A DNA stretch of 64,000 bases from Conoideocrella luteorostrata (lineage: Eukaryota > Ascomycota > Sordariomycetes > Hypocreales > Clavicipitaceae): assembly GCA_032433595.1 (NCBI GenBank), contig JASWJB010000006.1, forward strand, positions 265,091-329,090, in the 5' to 3' direction. Within the stretch, counting starts at the first letter, position 1. Every line of letters begins with the position of its first letter. This document shows, piece after piece, positions 27,701-38,796 of this stretch. Below the pieces are notes generated by a model. The model was not told the DNA's origin. It ran no database searches and saw only the letters and a program-made list of their open reading frames with translations. Both the position numbers and the translations under genes were made by a program.

Positions 27701-28761
27701 GTTTTGTCTTATGTTCGTGGATTGAACGGAGTAGCCTGTTCATAGACGAAGCTGCATCAGAAAGGACCACACGTCCATTGACCACGTCGCCGTCACACGC
27801 AAATTCAAAATATCGACGACACCTGACACCCACTTTAGCCTGTTGGCCACGGCACAGTGCTGGTAGGTGTTTCGCGCCCCTTTTAAGTCCGGACTCCGTA
27901 CCAAACAGCGACAGGAAAAGTCAAAGACAATCTCGGGACCCGAGCTCTTTGTGAACGGGCTGGCAGAGGCTGCTAAACCTTAGATGTATTCCAAGAAGGG
28001 TTGGTCGTGCATGCAAATCGTTTTCCTGACCTCGTTTTTGGGCGTTAGCCGTTGCCCCGTAAATTGCTCGCCTCAAATGTTCGAATCCTGGGGCCCTGAG
28101 GTGCCGCCCTCAGTACCAGTACCAGGCGTCTGCGTGGTTTGATACCGGAGGCGTGACTGGCACGCAGTGGACACCATCTCTGCCCACCTGGTACCGACGG
28201 GAGTCTGGTGCGAGTGCTCATTGCCCAGCCAGCAGCCGTTAGTTAGTTGGTTGAGCAGCTAACTTCTTTAACGACCTTACCCACTGTACGGAGTACCATC
28301 ACCAGCCAGCCAGAACATCAGGTTCCGTGCATGCTACCCATACTTTTTCCCCATCCAACCATCCATCCATCCACCCTCCCATCCCATAGGTACGGCGTAC
28401 TAACTAACCACTCCGTTAACCAGTCAGCAGTTTGCCTGAGCCACTATGCAGCCAGCCCTGATCAGTGAGGTCTGGTGCCGTGCCCCCAGGGCTGCTTGAG
28501 TGGCTGTCCCCCAGTCGTGGGCGTGCCGTCAGATTCTCGCACTTGGCAACCTCTCCTGGCTGTCGGGTCGGCTGCTGCTGAATTACCCTCACCTCACATT
28601 CTTCTTCCTTCTCCCTCCTCTCTGGCTCGGCCACCACAGAACAAGCACTCCCACGTTCTCCCTGGCCCTCTTCCTACAACGACTTCACATCCGGCGACGG
28701 CTTCGACTACTCCAAAACAACCACGCATTCCCCCGATTGCTGGGGAACGCACCGGAAAGGC
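21715..28761. other. Seven-kilobase gene-poor region
   Basis: No intact gene is supported. Long frames such as 23690-24253 lack domains and have biased composition, so they are probably chance. A minus-strand protein-like stretch at about 23215-22937 contains AIEYVAPAIELATNFAIE before degenerating; it could be a relic. TACGGAGTA-type elements occur at about 25239-25256, 25818-25828 and 28287-28296, and a CCAT microsatellite at about 28352-28376. The last kilobase probably holds the LAMMER kinase promoter and leader. Confidence 0.35.
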
Positions 28762-31354
28762 ATGTCGACGCCCACGACGGCCGTGGCCACGCTCCCTCAC
28801 TACCACCACGCTCACGGTCACGCTCACTTGCACCACTCGCACCACCACGCCCACCAGGGTCACCACCCGTCGTCTGCGACGACAAATTATCGCTCCACGG
28901 CTGCCAATTCTTTGCTACACCAGTCCAACTCGTCCGTGCCTGCATCGTCGTCCTCATCGAGCACGGCACGCCTCTTGCCCTTCTACCAGTCCGGAAGCCA
29001 TACTGTCGGGTACTCTTCGTCGGACGGCACAACCCAGAACCATCCGCCCCAGTCACCGCCGGCGCCCCCTCCCCACGGCGGCCACTACATACATCGCAGC
29101 CATATTGAAGCGTCCACTCCAACGACACCGAGACTTCATACCGATCATAATTATTCATCAGCATCCACCCTGGCCAGTGCAAAGACAACCGCTACTGCCA
29201 CGGCTGCGGCCGGACATGGCACGGATGACCATCATCCCTCACGGAAACGCCGCCGCTCCCGCGAACCCGACTGGAATAGTTTTTATCAGAATGGTCTTCC
29301 GAAGGAAATCATCGTTATTGATGATAGTCCCGACCCAGAGGCCTCTGCCGGCCGAACATTGATATCAGATACAATTGGCCATACTTCTGCGGGTGCCGTA
29401 TCGTATGAGAAAAATGGTACGACTCGGCACCCTGCAAAGCGACGACGGCGGGATGATGCTGCTCCCGGGTACCACGTACAATATGTGGGCTCCCACACAA
29501 ACACACCACTGCAAAATGCAACGCCCAACGGCTCTACGCTCTCCAGCGATCGCACCAACTCGGTCCACAATACTACGGCACCGACTTCTCTTTCGTCTAA
29601 TAGCCAGTATGAAGACGCTTCCGCTCCTTTGAAGCGGAAACGAACTACCCGCCAGCAAGTTGCCAATGAGGCAAAACGTCAGGACATTGATGGCCTTGGT
29701 GGCCCATTTCTCACATACAAGCCACCTCCATTGCCTCCTAAAAAGGTCGCCGAAGTCGACGTCCGAGTCGTGCATGACGTGAGTTGTCTCCATACTTCTG
29801 TTTCCCCTTTCTTGTCATCCCGGCCGTTCCTCACTTGGCTCCCGTATATTTGCACCGCGCAAGTACCGCGGGATATTATTGTCTTCAAAGAACATGACGC
29901 TAATTAATGCTTCTTGACCGAACCAGCACTACACAACAAAAAATGTCAAAGTCGATGATGATGACGGCCATTACATAGTCGTTCCTGACGCGGACCTTAC
30001 GGAAAAATGTACGTTGAATTCTTGCGCTGCCTTTCTATTATTAATAATCTTTCTAACGCATGACCAGATAAAATAACCCGTCTTCTGGGCCAAGGAACTT
30101 TTGGCAAGGTGGTCCAGGCGCGCGATCGGAAGCGAAACGAGGCCGTTGCCGTCAAAATTATTCGATCGGTACAAAAATATCGTGATGCATCAAGGATTGA
30201 ACTCCGAGTACTGGCTACTCTCAAGGCCAACGATCACGATAACAGAAATCGGTGCATACATCTGAGGGACACCTTTGACTACCGGGGCCATATCTGCATT
30301 GTTATGGACCTCTTAGGCCAGAGCGTCTTCGACTTCTTGAAGGGTAACGGCTTTGTGCCTTTCCCCAACAGCCACATTCAAAACTTCGCTCGGCAATTGT
30401 TTACCAGTGTAGCCTGTGAGTACACCTCTCTTGCCTACCCGCTTTAGTCGCCTACTAACTTTATCCAGTTCTGCATGACCTAAATTTGATACACACTGAT
30501 CTCAAACCGGAGAACATCCTTCTACGGGACGATATCTATCAGACATACACATATAATCGGAAAATCCCCTCATCTTCAACCACCATCAGCAGGCAGGCCT
30601 CGCAGCGGCGAGTGTTATTGAACACGGAAATTCGGTTAATTGACTTCGGATCTGCGACGTTCCAGGATGAATATCATTCCTCCGTGGTGTCAACGAGGCA
30701 TTACCGAGCTCCCGAAATCATCTTGGGCTTGGGATGGTCTTTTCCTTGTGATATCTGGAGTATTGGTTGTATCCTGGTCGAGTTCTTTACTGGCGATGCA
30801 TTGTTTCAAACACACGATAATCTTGAACATCTTGCCATGATGGAGGCCGTCGTTGGCTCGAGGATAGACAGCCATCTTGTTCAAGCCGTGAACAAGATGT
30901 CCACAAGGAGTGGTGGGAATCCCGCATCCAAGTACGTCAACCCGCCCACATATACGTGTTCGATCTGTACTAACATTGGATAGATACTTTAAACGCCTTA
31001 AGCTGGACTATCCCACGCCAGATACGACGCGAGGATCTAGGAGATTTGTCAAGGCTATGAAACGCCTTGAGGTACGTCTCTCTCACTCCCTCCAACAGCT
31101 GCTCCACGGATCACTGAATGTTCTCCCAGGACATTTTCCCTGCAAATAATCAATTTTTCAAACATCTCCTCTGTTTACTTCGAAAGATCTTTGTGTACGA
31201 TCCTGCACAACGCATTACGGCTAAGCAGGCCCTGAACCACCCCTGGTTTAAAGAAATCGCTCAACCGGACGACGGCATCCATGCGGCCAAGATTCGACTA
31301 GAAAGGAAACGATCGGAACAGGAGAATGCTCGGCATCCGCATTTTGTTGGATAA
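28762..31354 (+). CDS. LAMMER (CLK/Kns1-type) dual-specificity protein kinase, 6 exons
   Basis: Exons are 28762-29778, 29927-30008, 30068-30415, 30469-30931, 30984-31071 and 31130-31354, encoding 740 residues. The first 339 residues are low complexity and His-rich ([17 protein letters not shown]), with basic nuclear localisation clusters (RKRRRS, KRRRR, KRKRTTR). The kinase domain starts near residue 367: glycine loop [15 protein letters not shown]-equivalent VAVKII, catalytic loop [11 protein letters not shown] in LIDFGSAT, and the family-defining block [17 protein letters not shown] kinases phosphorylate SR splicing factors and regulate cell cycle, stress response and flocculation or development in fungi; this is the single-copy Kns1/Lkh1-type gene by motif. 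All splice junctions preserve conserved kinase sequence. The insert after PENILL ([20 protein letters not shown]) is typical of the fungal members. Confidence 0.95.
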
Positions 31355-32834
31355 ACAATCCACTGATTACAATTTATGGTCATGAACGATGACATGGTTG
31401 ACTTCCCTCCATTTTGGGTCTTCACCTCTTACCTTCCCTTTAACGTAATGACTATATATGAGCATGATATCGGAGTTTACGGATCTCTTTAACTTTGACT
31501 TGCACCGGACAAAAAGGTATTACCTTTTTGGACTTTTTGTGGCCAAGTCTTTTATGTGTGACCAGGGTGGAACCGACAGCACAAGTCGGAAGCAGAAGTT
31601 CCTTTTGTTTTTATAACAAGGCCCTGATACTCGGTATATTTTTCTTTTTTGTAAGCTAGCTTGAACATGGACTATATCTGTTGTCTGTCGTGATATCTCT
31701 TTTACGCGAGGGAGACACGCCTTGGATGGAATGTGTATGCTTGCAGCATAATGCATAGTATGGGTGCACAACATATGCATGGGTTGTTAATTAGCGAGCC
31801 AAGATCTATCATAATTGAAGTTTTGAGACAAGATGGCAAGCGGACGTGTATGTAATTCATTGCTGGGGTGGTGAGAAGACCGAATTGAACACCTGCAACG
31901 GCTTCCTGCGGTTGACCATTTGCTATTACATCGCGCGATGAGTTTATGGATACCGTGAATGCCTTTGTCTTGGTGCTTACATATATACTGTGGATGGCTC
32001 TGGAGTTGATTGCCCGATTGCGATCCATCACTTGAACACCTATTGTAACCTCCATACATACTTTGCTGCCCAGGTCTGTGTTGGAGGTATTCGCTACTAT
32101 TCAGTCTGTACATGTCATTGCACACAACACTCTTGTGAATGCTCAATTGCATGTGTCGTTATCAGTAGCCTTTTTGTTCTTTTTTTTTTTTTGCATACAA
32201 ATTTTGCGTTGCCATGTCCTATTTTACCTCCCTGCTAATTATGGTAAACCCTTAAATCACGTAGCCAGGAGGGGTGGCCCTTCCCGTTCCTGCTTTGTCC
32301 CCGGGGAAGTTGCGGCTTCTCGAGTCTTTATTTGACAAACGCCGGCCAACTTGACGATGTGATGCTAGGTAGATATTTGCCTTGGACCAGACCGCAGAAA
32401 CCAATTACGTTACGGACGTTGGACTTGCCACGGTCTGGAAAGTACATAACATGCTGTCATCGGCACAACGGCTCATGTTTGTTGCGATGCGTTCGTAGAC
32501 ATGCAAGTCTCCAAGTCTGGTGCCTCCAATGGAGCCAAGAGCGTTCTTGGAATAATATGATGTACTTACGTTTCGTTTGAGAACGCCTACTGTCGAATAA
32601 TGTTAGAGTTCGCATGATAGTTTGTTGAAAAGAACCCCCACCCCCTTCTTCTGAAATGGAGGCAAAGTTGGCCGCTACGGGGACGGACTTGAACGATGCT
32701 TAAGTCCGAGCATGTCGTAATCACCACTTCAATCGTCCCGACTCCTCCGCTGGTCACATCGCAAGTGCTACTTACCAACAGAAAGTTGGCCAAAGGGTGC
32801 CCAAAAAAAAAAAATTTTTTAAAATACTACTGAC
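31355..32834. other. Intergenic region between the kinase and the regulator
   Basis: No supported gene. The sequence is AT-rich with small frames only. A run of A12 followed by T6 (about 32802-32820) lies just upstream of the next start codon. Confidence 0.4.
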
Positions 32835-34460
32835 ATGGATCAACAATTCATGTTTGTAGATGGCCGAAAGACCGACAGGGCTTCCAAGAAGCTCGTGCGT
32901 CGCCATGTAATGAAGGGCAAAAACGCGGGAAAGAAGGTCCTCCGCCCGACCAGACTCGCCTTGCAAGATGCTCGAAAACAGATCAACTCCGCGACGATGG
33001 ACGAGAGAGAACCCCTCTGGGCGTGCAATGACCTTAAGAAACGGCACCAGAGGTCCGATTGGATTTATTTATCTGAAAAGATGGCAGCCCTGGCTTTTGG
33101 AAATGTCCTGCTTCCGTTTGCGCTCCCGGTGCCGGTGACGCCTCTTGCGATGGATATCATGAACACATGTGAGACTTTGCAAAATCTTTGCAGCCCTTAA
33201 TGGGTGGTAAAACCTCTAACATGCGCTGTTTTAGTCTTTACGAATATTGGTCAGCGGATATATCCTCCTCGTCTAGGCCTCGATTTGCAAGACTTCAAGT
33301 TAGCGTGGTGTAGGCTGTTGTTCTCAGATGTAGATGGTATGTGCGAAACACTTGTTACCCCTCTCTTTTCTCTCTTGTTTCTGACAAACTGGATAGCATA
33401 CAACTGCAGCATATTATTAATGAGCTCCAGCAATGAGTTCTTTCTTGGCAATGGCCACAGTTCACCAAAAGCTCTCTACAACCAGTCGCACATGTTCCAC
33501 GCCGTCAACGAGAGGCTTCAGGGCGAGAACGCCATATCTAACTCTACTATCGCGATTGTATTGTCGCTTATTCATCATGAGCAGATAAAAAATGAGCAGT
33601 CGTCTGCTGCGGTGCATAATCGTGGTCTGGAGATGCTGATCCGGCTTCGAGGCGGGCTGCACAAACTTGAGGCGGATGGTAATATTTTGCTTATCATGAA
33701 GGTTTGCAAGTAAGTATGCGGAAGCAGCTCGGGCTCTGTATCTGGTATGCTAATGCATGATGGCAGAACAGATATCCTGTTTTCTCTGCAGCATGGCGGG
33801 GAGACGATGTTCTTCCGAGACAGCATGTCGGCGGTTCGGAATGCTCTGGCCACAAAGGGGCTGATATTGGATGGTATGGCGGCCGCGGAGTCGGCTCCAA
33901 GAAGCAGCGAACTTGACCCGTATCTTCGAGAAGCGCTGCAAGATATGATGGCTGTGTGTCTACTTTTCAACAATGGCTTGCGCAATCGTACTCTCGACTA
34001 CTTGTTGTTCCTGGAGATTATCGTATCCCTCTTTTATCGTCTCATCTGGTTCCACCCGCTCAAGAATACCAACAAAGAAACATCGGTCGACAATGTATAT
34101 CACGTCGGGATGCTCGCATTCATGTCGACGATGCTGGTGCAGCGCGGACCTCGTCGGATCATCAAGTGTCAAATGATCTCTAAAACCGTGGAGGAGGCCG
34201 TGCAGAGGAGGCTGCCAAGCGTAGATGACGAGCTTGCGTTCTGGCTGATGTACATGGGTGCGATTTGGAGCGACAAAGGTCCGGATGGGGAGTGGATTGG
34301 GGTGAAGATACGGAATACGGCTACGAGGTTGGGTGTTGAGAGCTGGGGGAAGGCTCGAGATTGCTTGCGGAGGTTTCCGTGGATTGACGCTCTTCATGAT
34401 GAGCCGGGTTTAGAGGTGTGGAATCGGGTGAATGGGCAGGACAGAGCTGTTGAAATATGA
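32835..34460 (+). CDS. Fungal-specific regulator-like protein without zinc cluster, 4 exons
   Basis: Exons are 32835-33168, 33235-33336, 33397-33709 and 33767-34460, giving 480 residues; each GT-AG junction keeps frame. The N-terminus (FMFVDGRKTDRASKKLVRRH then VMKGKNAGKK) is the conserved block found at the start of a large family of fungal proteins related to transcription factors of the Fungal_trans_2/DUF3468 type. There is no Zn2Cys6 motif, so direct DNA binding is not indicated. The rest is helical, including HAVNERLQGENAISNSTIAI and LIRLRGGLHKLEADG, which match the middle homology region of such regulators. Function unknown. It is transcribed towards the acyltransferase-like gene, the two stops being about 265 bp apart. 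Confidence 0.75.
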
Positions 34461-34725
34461 GTATGGTGAGCATGGAAAGAATAACATGACTTTTGGTCTG
34501 GTAGGGAGTCGTCGCTGGTCTTTAAACACACCCGATCGGTTAGTTTGTCTCTAAAAATGATTAGTGATTCGTCTTGCTTAACTTAGAAACATTGGCTTCA
34601 TAGTCGTCCGCTTGGAGACGACTCTAAGATACTATACATTGGCGTATTTACACATGCTTAACCCGATGCAGATTACTACCAGACGCCTGATACAGGTTTA
34701 TTACTGATTGCTCCTACTCCCCCTA

Positions 34726-36025
34726 CTATGAGTCTGGGAAGAGCCGAACGGGCGCATCCTCGTCCGGCTTCAATGCCCAGATTTCCTCCGGTTCAGAAGG
34801 TCGGCCCAGTTTCACCACCGCTGTCCCAGCTGTAAGGTCCGTGGTGATACTGAAGAGCGTAGAGCCTAGACTTTCCGGGCTGCTTTTTCTGTTAATGGAA
34901 GTCGGCAAGCCCTGTTCATCCTCTAATAGTCTTTGGATTACGGATGCGGGACTTTCCGGCGGCGACTGCGCAAGCTGAGCAGAAGCTGTAGCCAGGAGCG
35001 TTTTCGCCCTCTCCATCCTCGGCAGCGAATCCGGCCAGAGCACAGTGTCGCGAATTCTTGGGTCCTGCTGTGCCAAAAAGTGGTTTGTATGGGCTATCCA
35101 GTCGTCCTTCATGTCGAGCCGCACGATGCCCAGCGAGCTAGATTCCAGCGATGTGGCGGCGCTGCTGTCTGCAACCATGACGTGTCCGGAGGAAGCAAGT
35201 CCAAAGGAATTTAGAGCCTCTACGGCCTGCTCACGGGACGTAGCCTCCAGGGCCTTTCGAAGGGTCAGGTGGATCGGCAACGAGCTGTAGTCCACCCCCT
35301 TGGCTGCGATGGCGTTGAGGAAAATGGCCACACGGGCGCTGTTGAGGCCGATTTTGCCTATGATGCCTGCTTCAGTGACTTGGCTGATGGTGGGTTTGTT
35401 GCTCGACGGCTCGGGGATGATATGGAGGAGGATGAGCTGGCCCTTCTGCTCGTCCTCCCACTAGCCATATGCGTGCTCGTTAGTGGAAAAGATAGGATAG
35501 GATGCCGAAGATATACATTATCGACGTACGTCCCAATTCTGGCCTGCGACGCTGAAACTAGTTGTGCTCCACGCCACTGTTGTGCATCCGTCGTCCATCA
35601 TCCCAAGGGCAATCTCGGAGCGTGCATTCAGAGCAAGGATATCGCGGAAGGATACGCCAGCGCCGTCAGCAACACCTTTTCAAGTGTGTGATTAGAGCCC
35701 GGCAATCAGCTTGCAGTTCAATTACGTTCCATCATTTACCACGCACCTTTCATTTCGTCCACGAGATCAGGAGCTCGGTCTTGCAGGACGGGGACAAACT
35801 TCTCTGCAGACTCTATGGCAGCGGACCAGCCCATTTTGCTTTTTTGCATGAACAATTTGTCGTAGAAGGCGAGACTTGCCCGAACTCTTGGTGCTGCTGC
35901 TCGTCCATGCTGGAACCCGATCTATGGGTAGTATGTTAGGACGGGACGAGGCGGGGGTGTATTGCGGCCACAGTGGGTAATTTGTGTACCTCGTAAGGAG
36001 ATCCGGAACAGGTGATTTTAAGCAT
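34726..36025 (-). CDS. Penicillin acyltransferase (AAT/penDE)-like Ntn hydrolase, C45 family, 4 exons
   Basis: Minus-strand exons are 36025-35990, 35921-35747, 35675-35530 and 35460-34726, giving 363 residues, close to the 357 of Penicillium isopenicillin N acyltransferase. The very short first exon encodes MLKITCSGSPYE, matching the start of that enzyme, and exon 2 continues IGFQHG. The autoprocessing site is GCTT with Cys101 (MMDDGCTTVAW), the expected N-terminal nucleophile of the beta chain, followed by GQNWD, TEAGIIGKIGLNSARVA and the C-terminal KLGRPSEPEEIW. The penDE product swaps the side chain of isopenicillin N; homologues outside penicillin producers (Ial-like) act on other or unknown amides. 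No ACV synthetase or isopenicillin N synthase is present here, and a peroxisomal SKL-type tail is absent (it ends LFPDS). Confidence 0.9.
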
Positions 36026-36873
36026 GTTTATGGGGACGAAGCGTTCGCGTATGGTTTGAGGGAGTTGTTTGACGGGATGAAGTCTCATTGCCCGCACCAG
36101 TTTAGTCGGGCCTTCGAGGGTCATGTTCTGGCATTCACCAAAGGTGGCACCCAAGCCCAAGCACCGTAACTAAGATCCATCCAGTTCGACCCCGCATTCT
36201 GAGATAAAACTAACTACAGCACGCTGCCTCTTTGGGAGTTGTGGGAAGCGGCTCGTACGATTCGGTTTCACAGATGCGAGAGAGACGTCTTGGTTGGGTG
36301 CATTACGCAGTCAATTTATTCCTGTGTGCCAATCAAGAGGGGAAATGTCTCTATGGTCCCTTGGTATCCGCCTTAGATCGCTCTGAGAATTAGTCATGTC
36401 TGACTTGATGTACGCTTGGGCTGATCTCTGCCGTCCTCGCTGCGCGGTCGTTAGACCATGAGCCTCGGCAGGTAATTTACTGGTTTCAATGTAAAATGAT
36501 GGATTGCGCTGTCCCCCCCGCACCAGACCCATCTCCCGAGACAAAGACTATGAGCTTGACCGGATTTGTCTGGGCTAAAATGTTACAGGTTACAAAAAGC
36601 GAATTATTCACGCTATTAGTGTGGAACTTCATATTTTGCTGAATTTTGTGATATATGATAGCAGAAACTTGGTCCCAGATGCTAGAAAATTCCTTTCGTA
36701 GGACTTTGATAGACAATTACAATTCAGGTAAGAATAAAACTCAATTATGTTCCATCCTTGTTGTCGAATCTAAGCTTTCGTATTCCGCTGACACACTGTT
36801 ACTTATGTGAGAGTGACAACCTTGATGAGTTATGCCATATTTGGATCTCTAATGCCAGGTTTCGGTAGTCGCT
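36026..36873. other. Intergenic region between acyltransferase-like and deiminase genes
   Basis: No supported gene. It includes the promoter of the minus-strand acyltransferase-like gene on the left side and the 3' end of the deiminase gene on the right. Confidence 0.4.
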
Positions 36874-38796
36874 CTACCACCATTTGTGAGACGCATCGCG
36901 AATTGTGTTAGATCCACAGTGTATCTCACCTCCGCCAGTGTGATGCGAGAACCAGTCGTCCATGAAATTAACGTTGTAGTGAGCTCGCTTGTATGCGGCA
37001 ATAACGGCCTCTGCAAGAATATCTTTACCGTCAATTATTGGCCCCCAAGGCTTTGGAGCAAGGTATTCCGAGTTGCTAAGAACCACGCCATTAATACATG
37101 CAGGATATAAAGCACCAACTTGGGGGACTTCTGATTGCCGGCGTTGAAGCTCTGCGCCATCACCAGCTGCTGCTAAAATTCCCATACGTTTGGTTGTGGG
37201 GGCTGGTGCTTTGAGTTGGCCCTCATCACCCCCGGGGCAGTCTAATCCTCGGGCGGCGCTGTACATCGTGGGAACACGGATAATCTCGTCTTCGGTTACG
37301 CCTGTTTCGCGCTTGAGAATATCGATATTCTTTTGTATATAATTGGAGCAATATTTTTGAGTTTGCGTGAAGTTGGCTCTTGCAAGTACGTCGTCAATGC
37401 TCTCGCTGCTGAGACAGCTGTTGGGAGGATCAGAAGGTAGTTTCGTGCGAGACAGCGCTCTGGTCTTGCCGTGACCGGCTTGCTGCGCTCTTTCCAGGAG
37501 CGAAAGACCGGCCATAGGGTCGCTGACCATCATGACCCAGCCACGTTTAGTGTTATGAGATGGTAGAAATTGAAGAAACTCGTCGGTATGCCCAACAAAC
37601 AGCCAACTTGTGTCAATCTCAACTGGAGCTTGAACCTCTTGAGCAGTAAGGAAGCTCACCATCAGCGGCCGGACTCCATCTTGCGACCCCATTATAGTGC
37701 GGCCAGCAGGCCATGATTTGCCGTTATGCGTATAAGGGGGAATTGTCTCCAGGTTTCCGGTTGAGTCGGTGGTTTTGCGGCCGTTCACATTTTGATACAT
37801 TTGGACGGCACCAGTAGTATTAGAGCGCAGCTCGGAGAAGACAGAGCGGCCAGCAGGGCGTCCCTGCATAGACCTTATCATAATACGAAGTATAATAGGG
37901 CCATCTGGCCCGGGAATACTGGAGTATCCTGGCTCGAAAAAGTCCTGGGCCCATGTATCAAATTGGTATGTCGGATCCGTAGTCGTATTAATAGTGAGAA
38001 CTGGCTTTCTTATACCTGCATTAGAAGCAGCATGTCCAAGGTCTTGGAGGAACTGTTTTTGCACGGTATCATTGGGAAGTGCCTCTGACGCCAAGATCTG
38101 CTCTGCAAGCTGTCTGTGGTGATGGGTGAGGACAGGGGCAACACGGATTGCCACTCTGTCCCTAGCCTGATCCTTTCCATCTTGTACGGTAAATTCAAGC
38201 GTGGCCTTTCCATCCCAGACACCGGGTAGTCGTACTTGACGAGCATCAACGCCTAGCATTAAACCAGCTTTAAGATGCTCGGCGGTGAAAGTATGGTTGG
38301 AAGTCACATAATTCCAGTTACCGCCGGTATTGTGGAATATGCGGACCCTGGGCGCAACCGACTTATCAGCAATTATGACACTGCCAACGGCAGCATCGCT
38401 CACAGAAACCGGAACAGTTCGAACTGGGGCGAGATAGTGAGGGTTGCGCAGTATATCATCAGAAGCATCGTTGCACAAGTCAAGGTCTCTATCAGAGACT
38501 GTACTATTGATTTTAGATGAACACCGACGGCCGCTATCACCGATGTTTGCAAGAATCAGAGCACCAGATGATTCGGTCCAAATTTCCTTCCCGACAAGGT
38601 CAGTATTGCTCGTGATATCAACCTTACCATCACGGTTGGTATCAGCAATAATTGTAGCCTTCAGCCCTTCACAGCTAACGGCGAACCCTGTTGCCAGATA
38701 CTTTGTTAGCTCTGCTTGTATCATACTGTGCCGGGCGGATTGTGGCCCAAACCTACCTAGAATCAATACCGTCACTGTCTGCCCCAGCGATATCAT
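36874..38796 (-). CDS. Protein-arginine deiminase (PAD) family protein, single exon
   Basis: An uninterrupted frame of 640 residues. PADs convert peptidyl-arginine to citrulline in a calcium-dependent reaction. The catalytic residues of the family are all recognisable: Asp285 in TWAQDFFEPGY, His403 and Asp405 in VGHTDEFLQFLP, and Cys627 in GGGEIHCGSN. A calcium-type loop ADTNRDGKVD sits at residues 51-60, where the PAD middle domain begins. The length fits animal PADs (about 660) with a reduced N-terminal domain. The N-terminus (MISLGQTVTVLILGRFG) is weakly hydrophobic, so secretion is possible but uncertain. It lies back-to-back with unrelated genes, so no pathway context is seen. Lack of introns contrasts with its intron-rich neighbours. 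Confidence in the family is high; in vivo activity is unknown. Confidence 0.92.
   Translation of the reverse strand: MISLGQTVTVLILGRFGPQSARHSMIQAELTKYLATGFAVSCEGLKATIIADTNRDGKVDITSNTDLVGKEIWTESSGALILANIGDSGRRCSSKINSTVSDRDLDLCNDASDDILRNPHYLAPVRTVPVSVSDAAVGSVIIADKSVAPRVRIFHNTGGNWNYVTSNHTFTAEHLKAGLMLGVDARQVRLPGVWDGKATLEFTVQDGKDQARDRVAIRVAPVLTHHHRQLAEQILASEALPNDTVQKQFLQDLGHAASNAGIRKPVLTINTTTDPTYQFDTWAQDFFEPGYSSIPGPDGPIILRIMIRSMQGRPAGRSVFSELRSNTTGAVQMYQNVNGRKTTDSTGNLETIPPYTHNGKSWPAGRTIMGSQDGVRPLMVSFLTAQEVQAPVEIDTSWLFVGHTDEFLQFLPSHNTKRGWVMMVSDPMAGLSLLERAQQAGHGKTRALSRTKLPSDPPNSCLSSESIDDVLARANFTQTQKYCSNYIQKNIDILKRETGVTEDEIIRVPTMYSAARGLDCPGGDEGQLKAPAPTTKRMGILAAAGDGAELQRRQSEVPQVGALYPACINGVVLSNSEYLAPKPWGPIIDGKDILAEAVIAAYKRAHYNVNFMDDWFSHHTGGGEIHCGSNTIRDASHKWW

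Noticed and set aside
28070..28110. TTCGAATCC stretch resembling a tRNA B-box
   Set aside because: Flanking bases do not form a T-stem and no acceptor stem or A-box is present.
28475..29362. Long overlapping frames rich in Pro, Thr, Arg and His on both strands
   Set aside because: They are shadows of the His-rich first exon of the LAMMER kinase.
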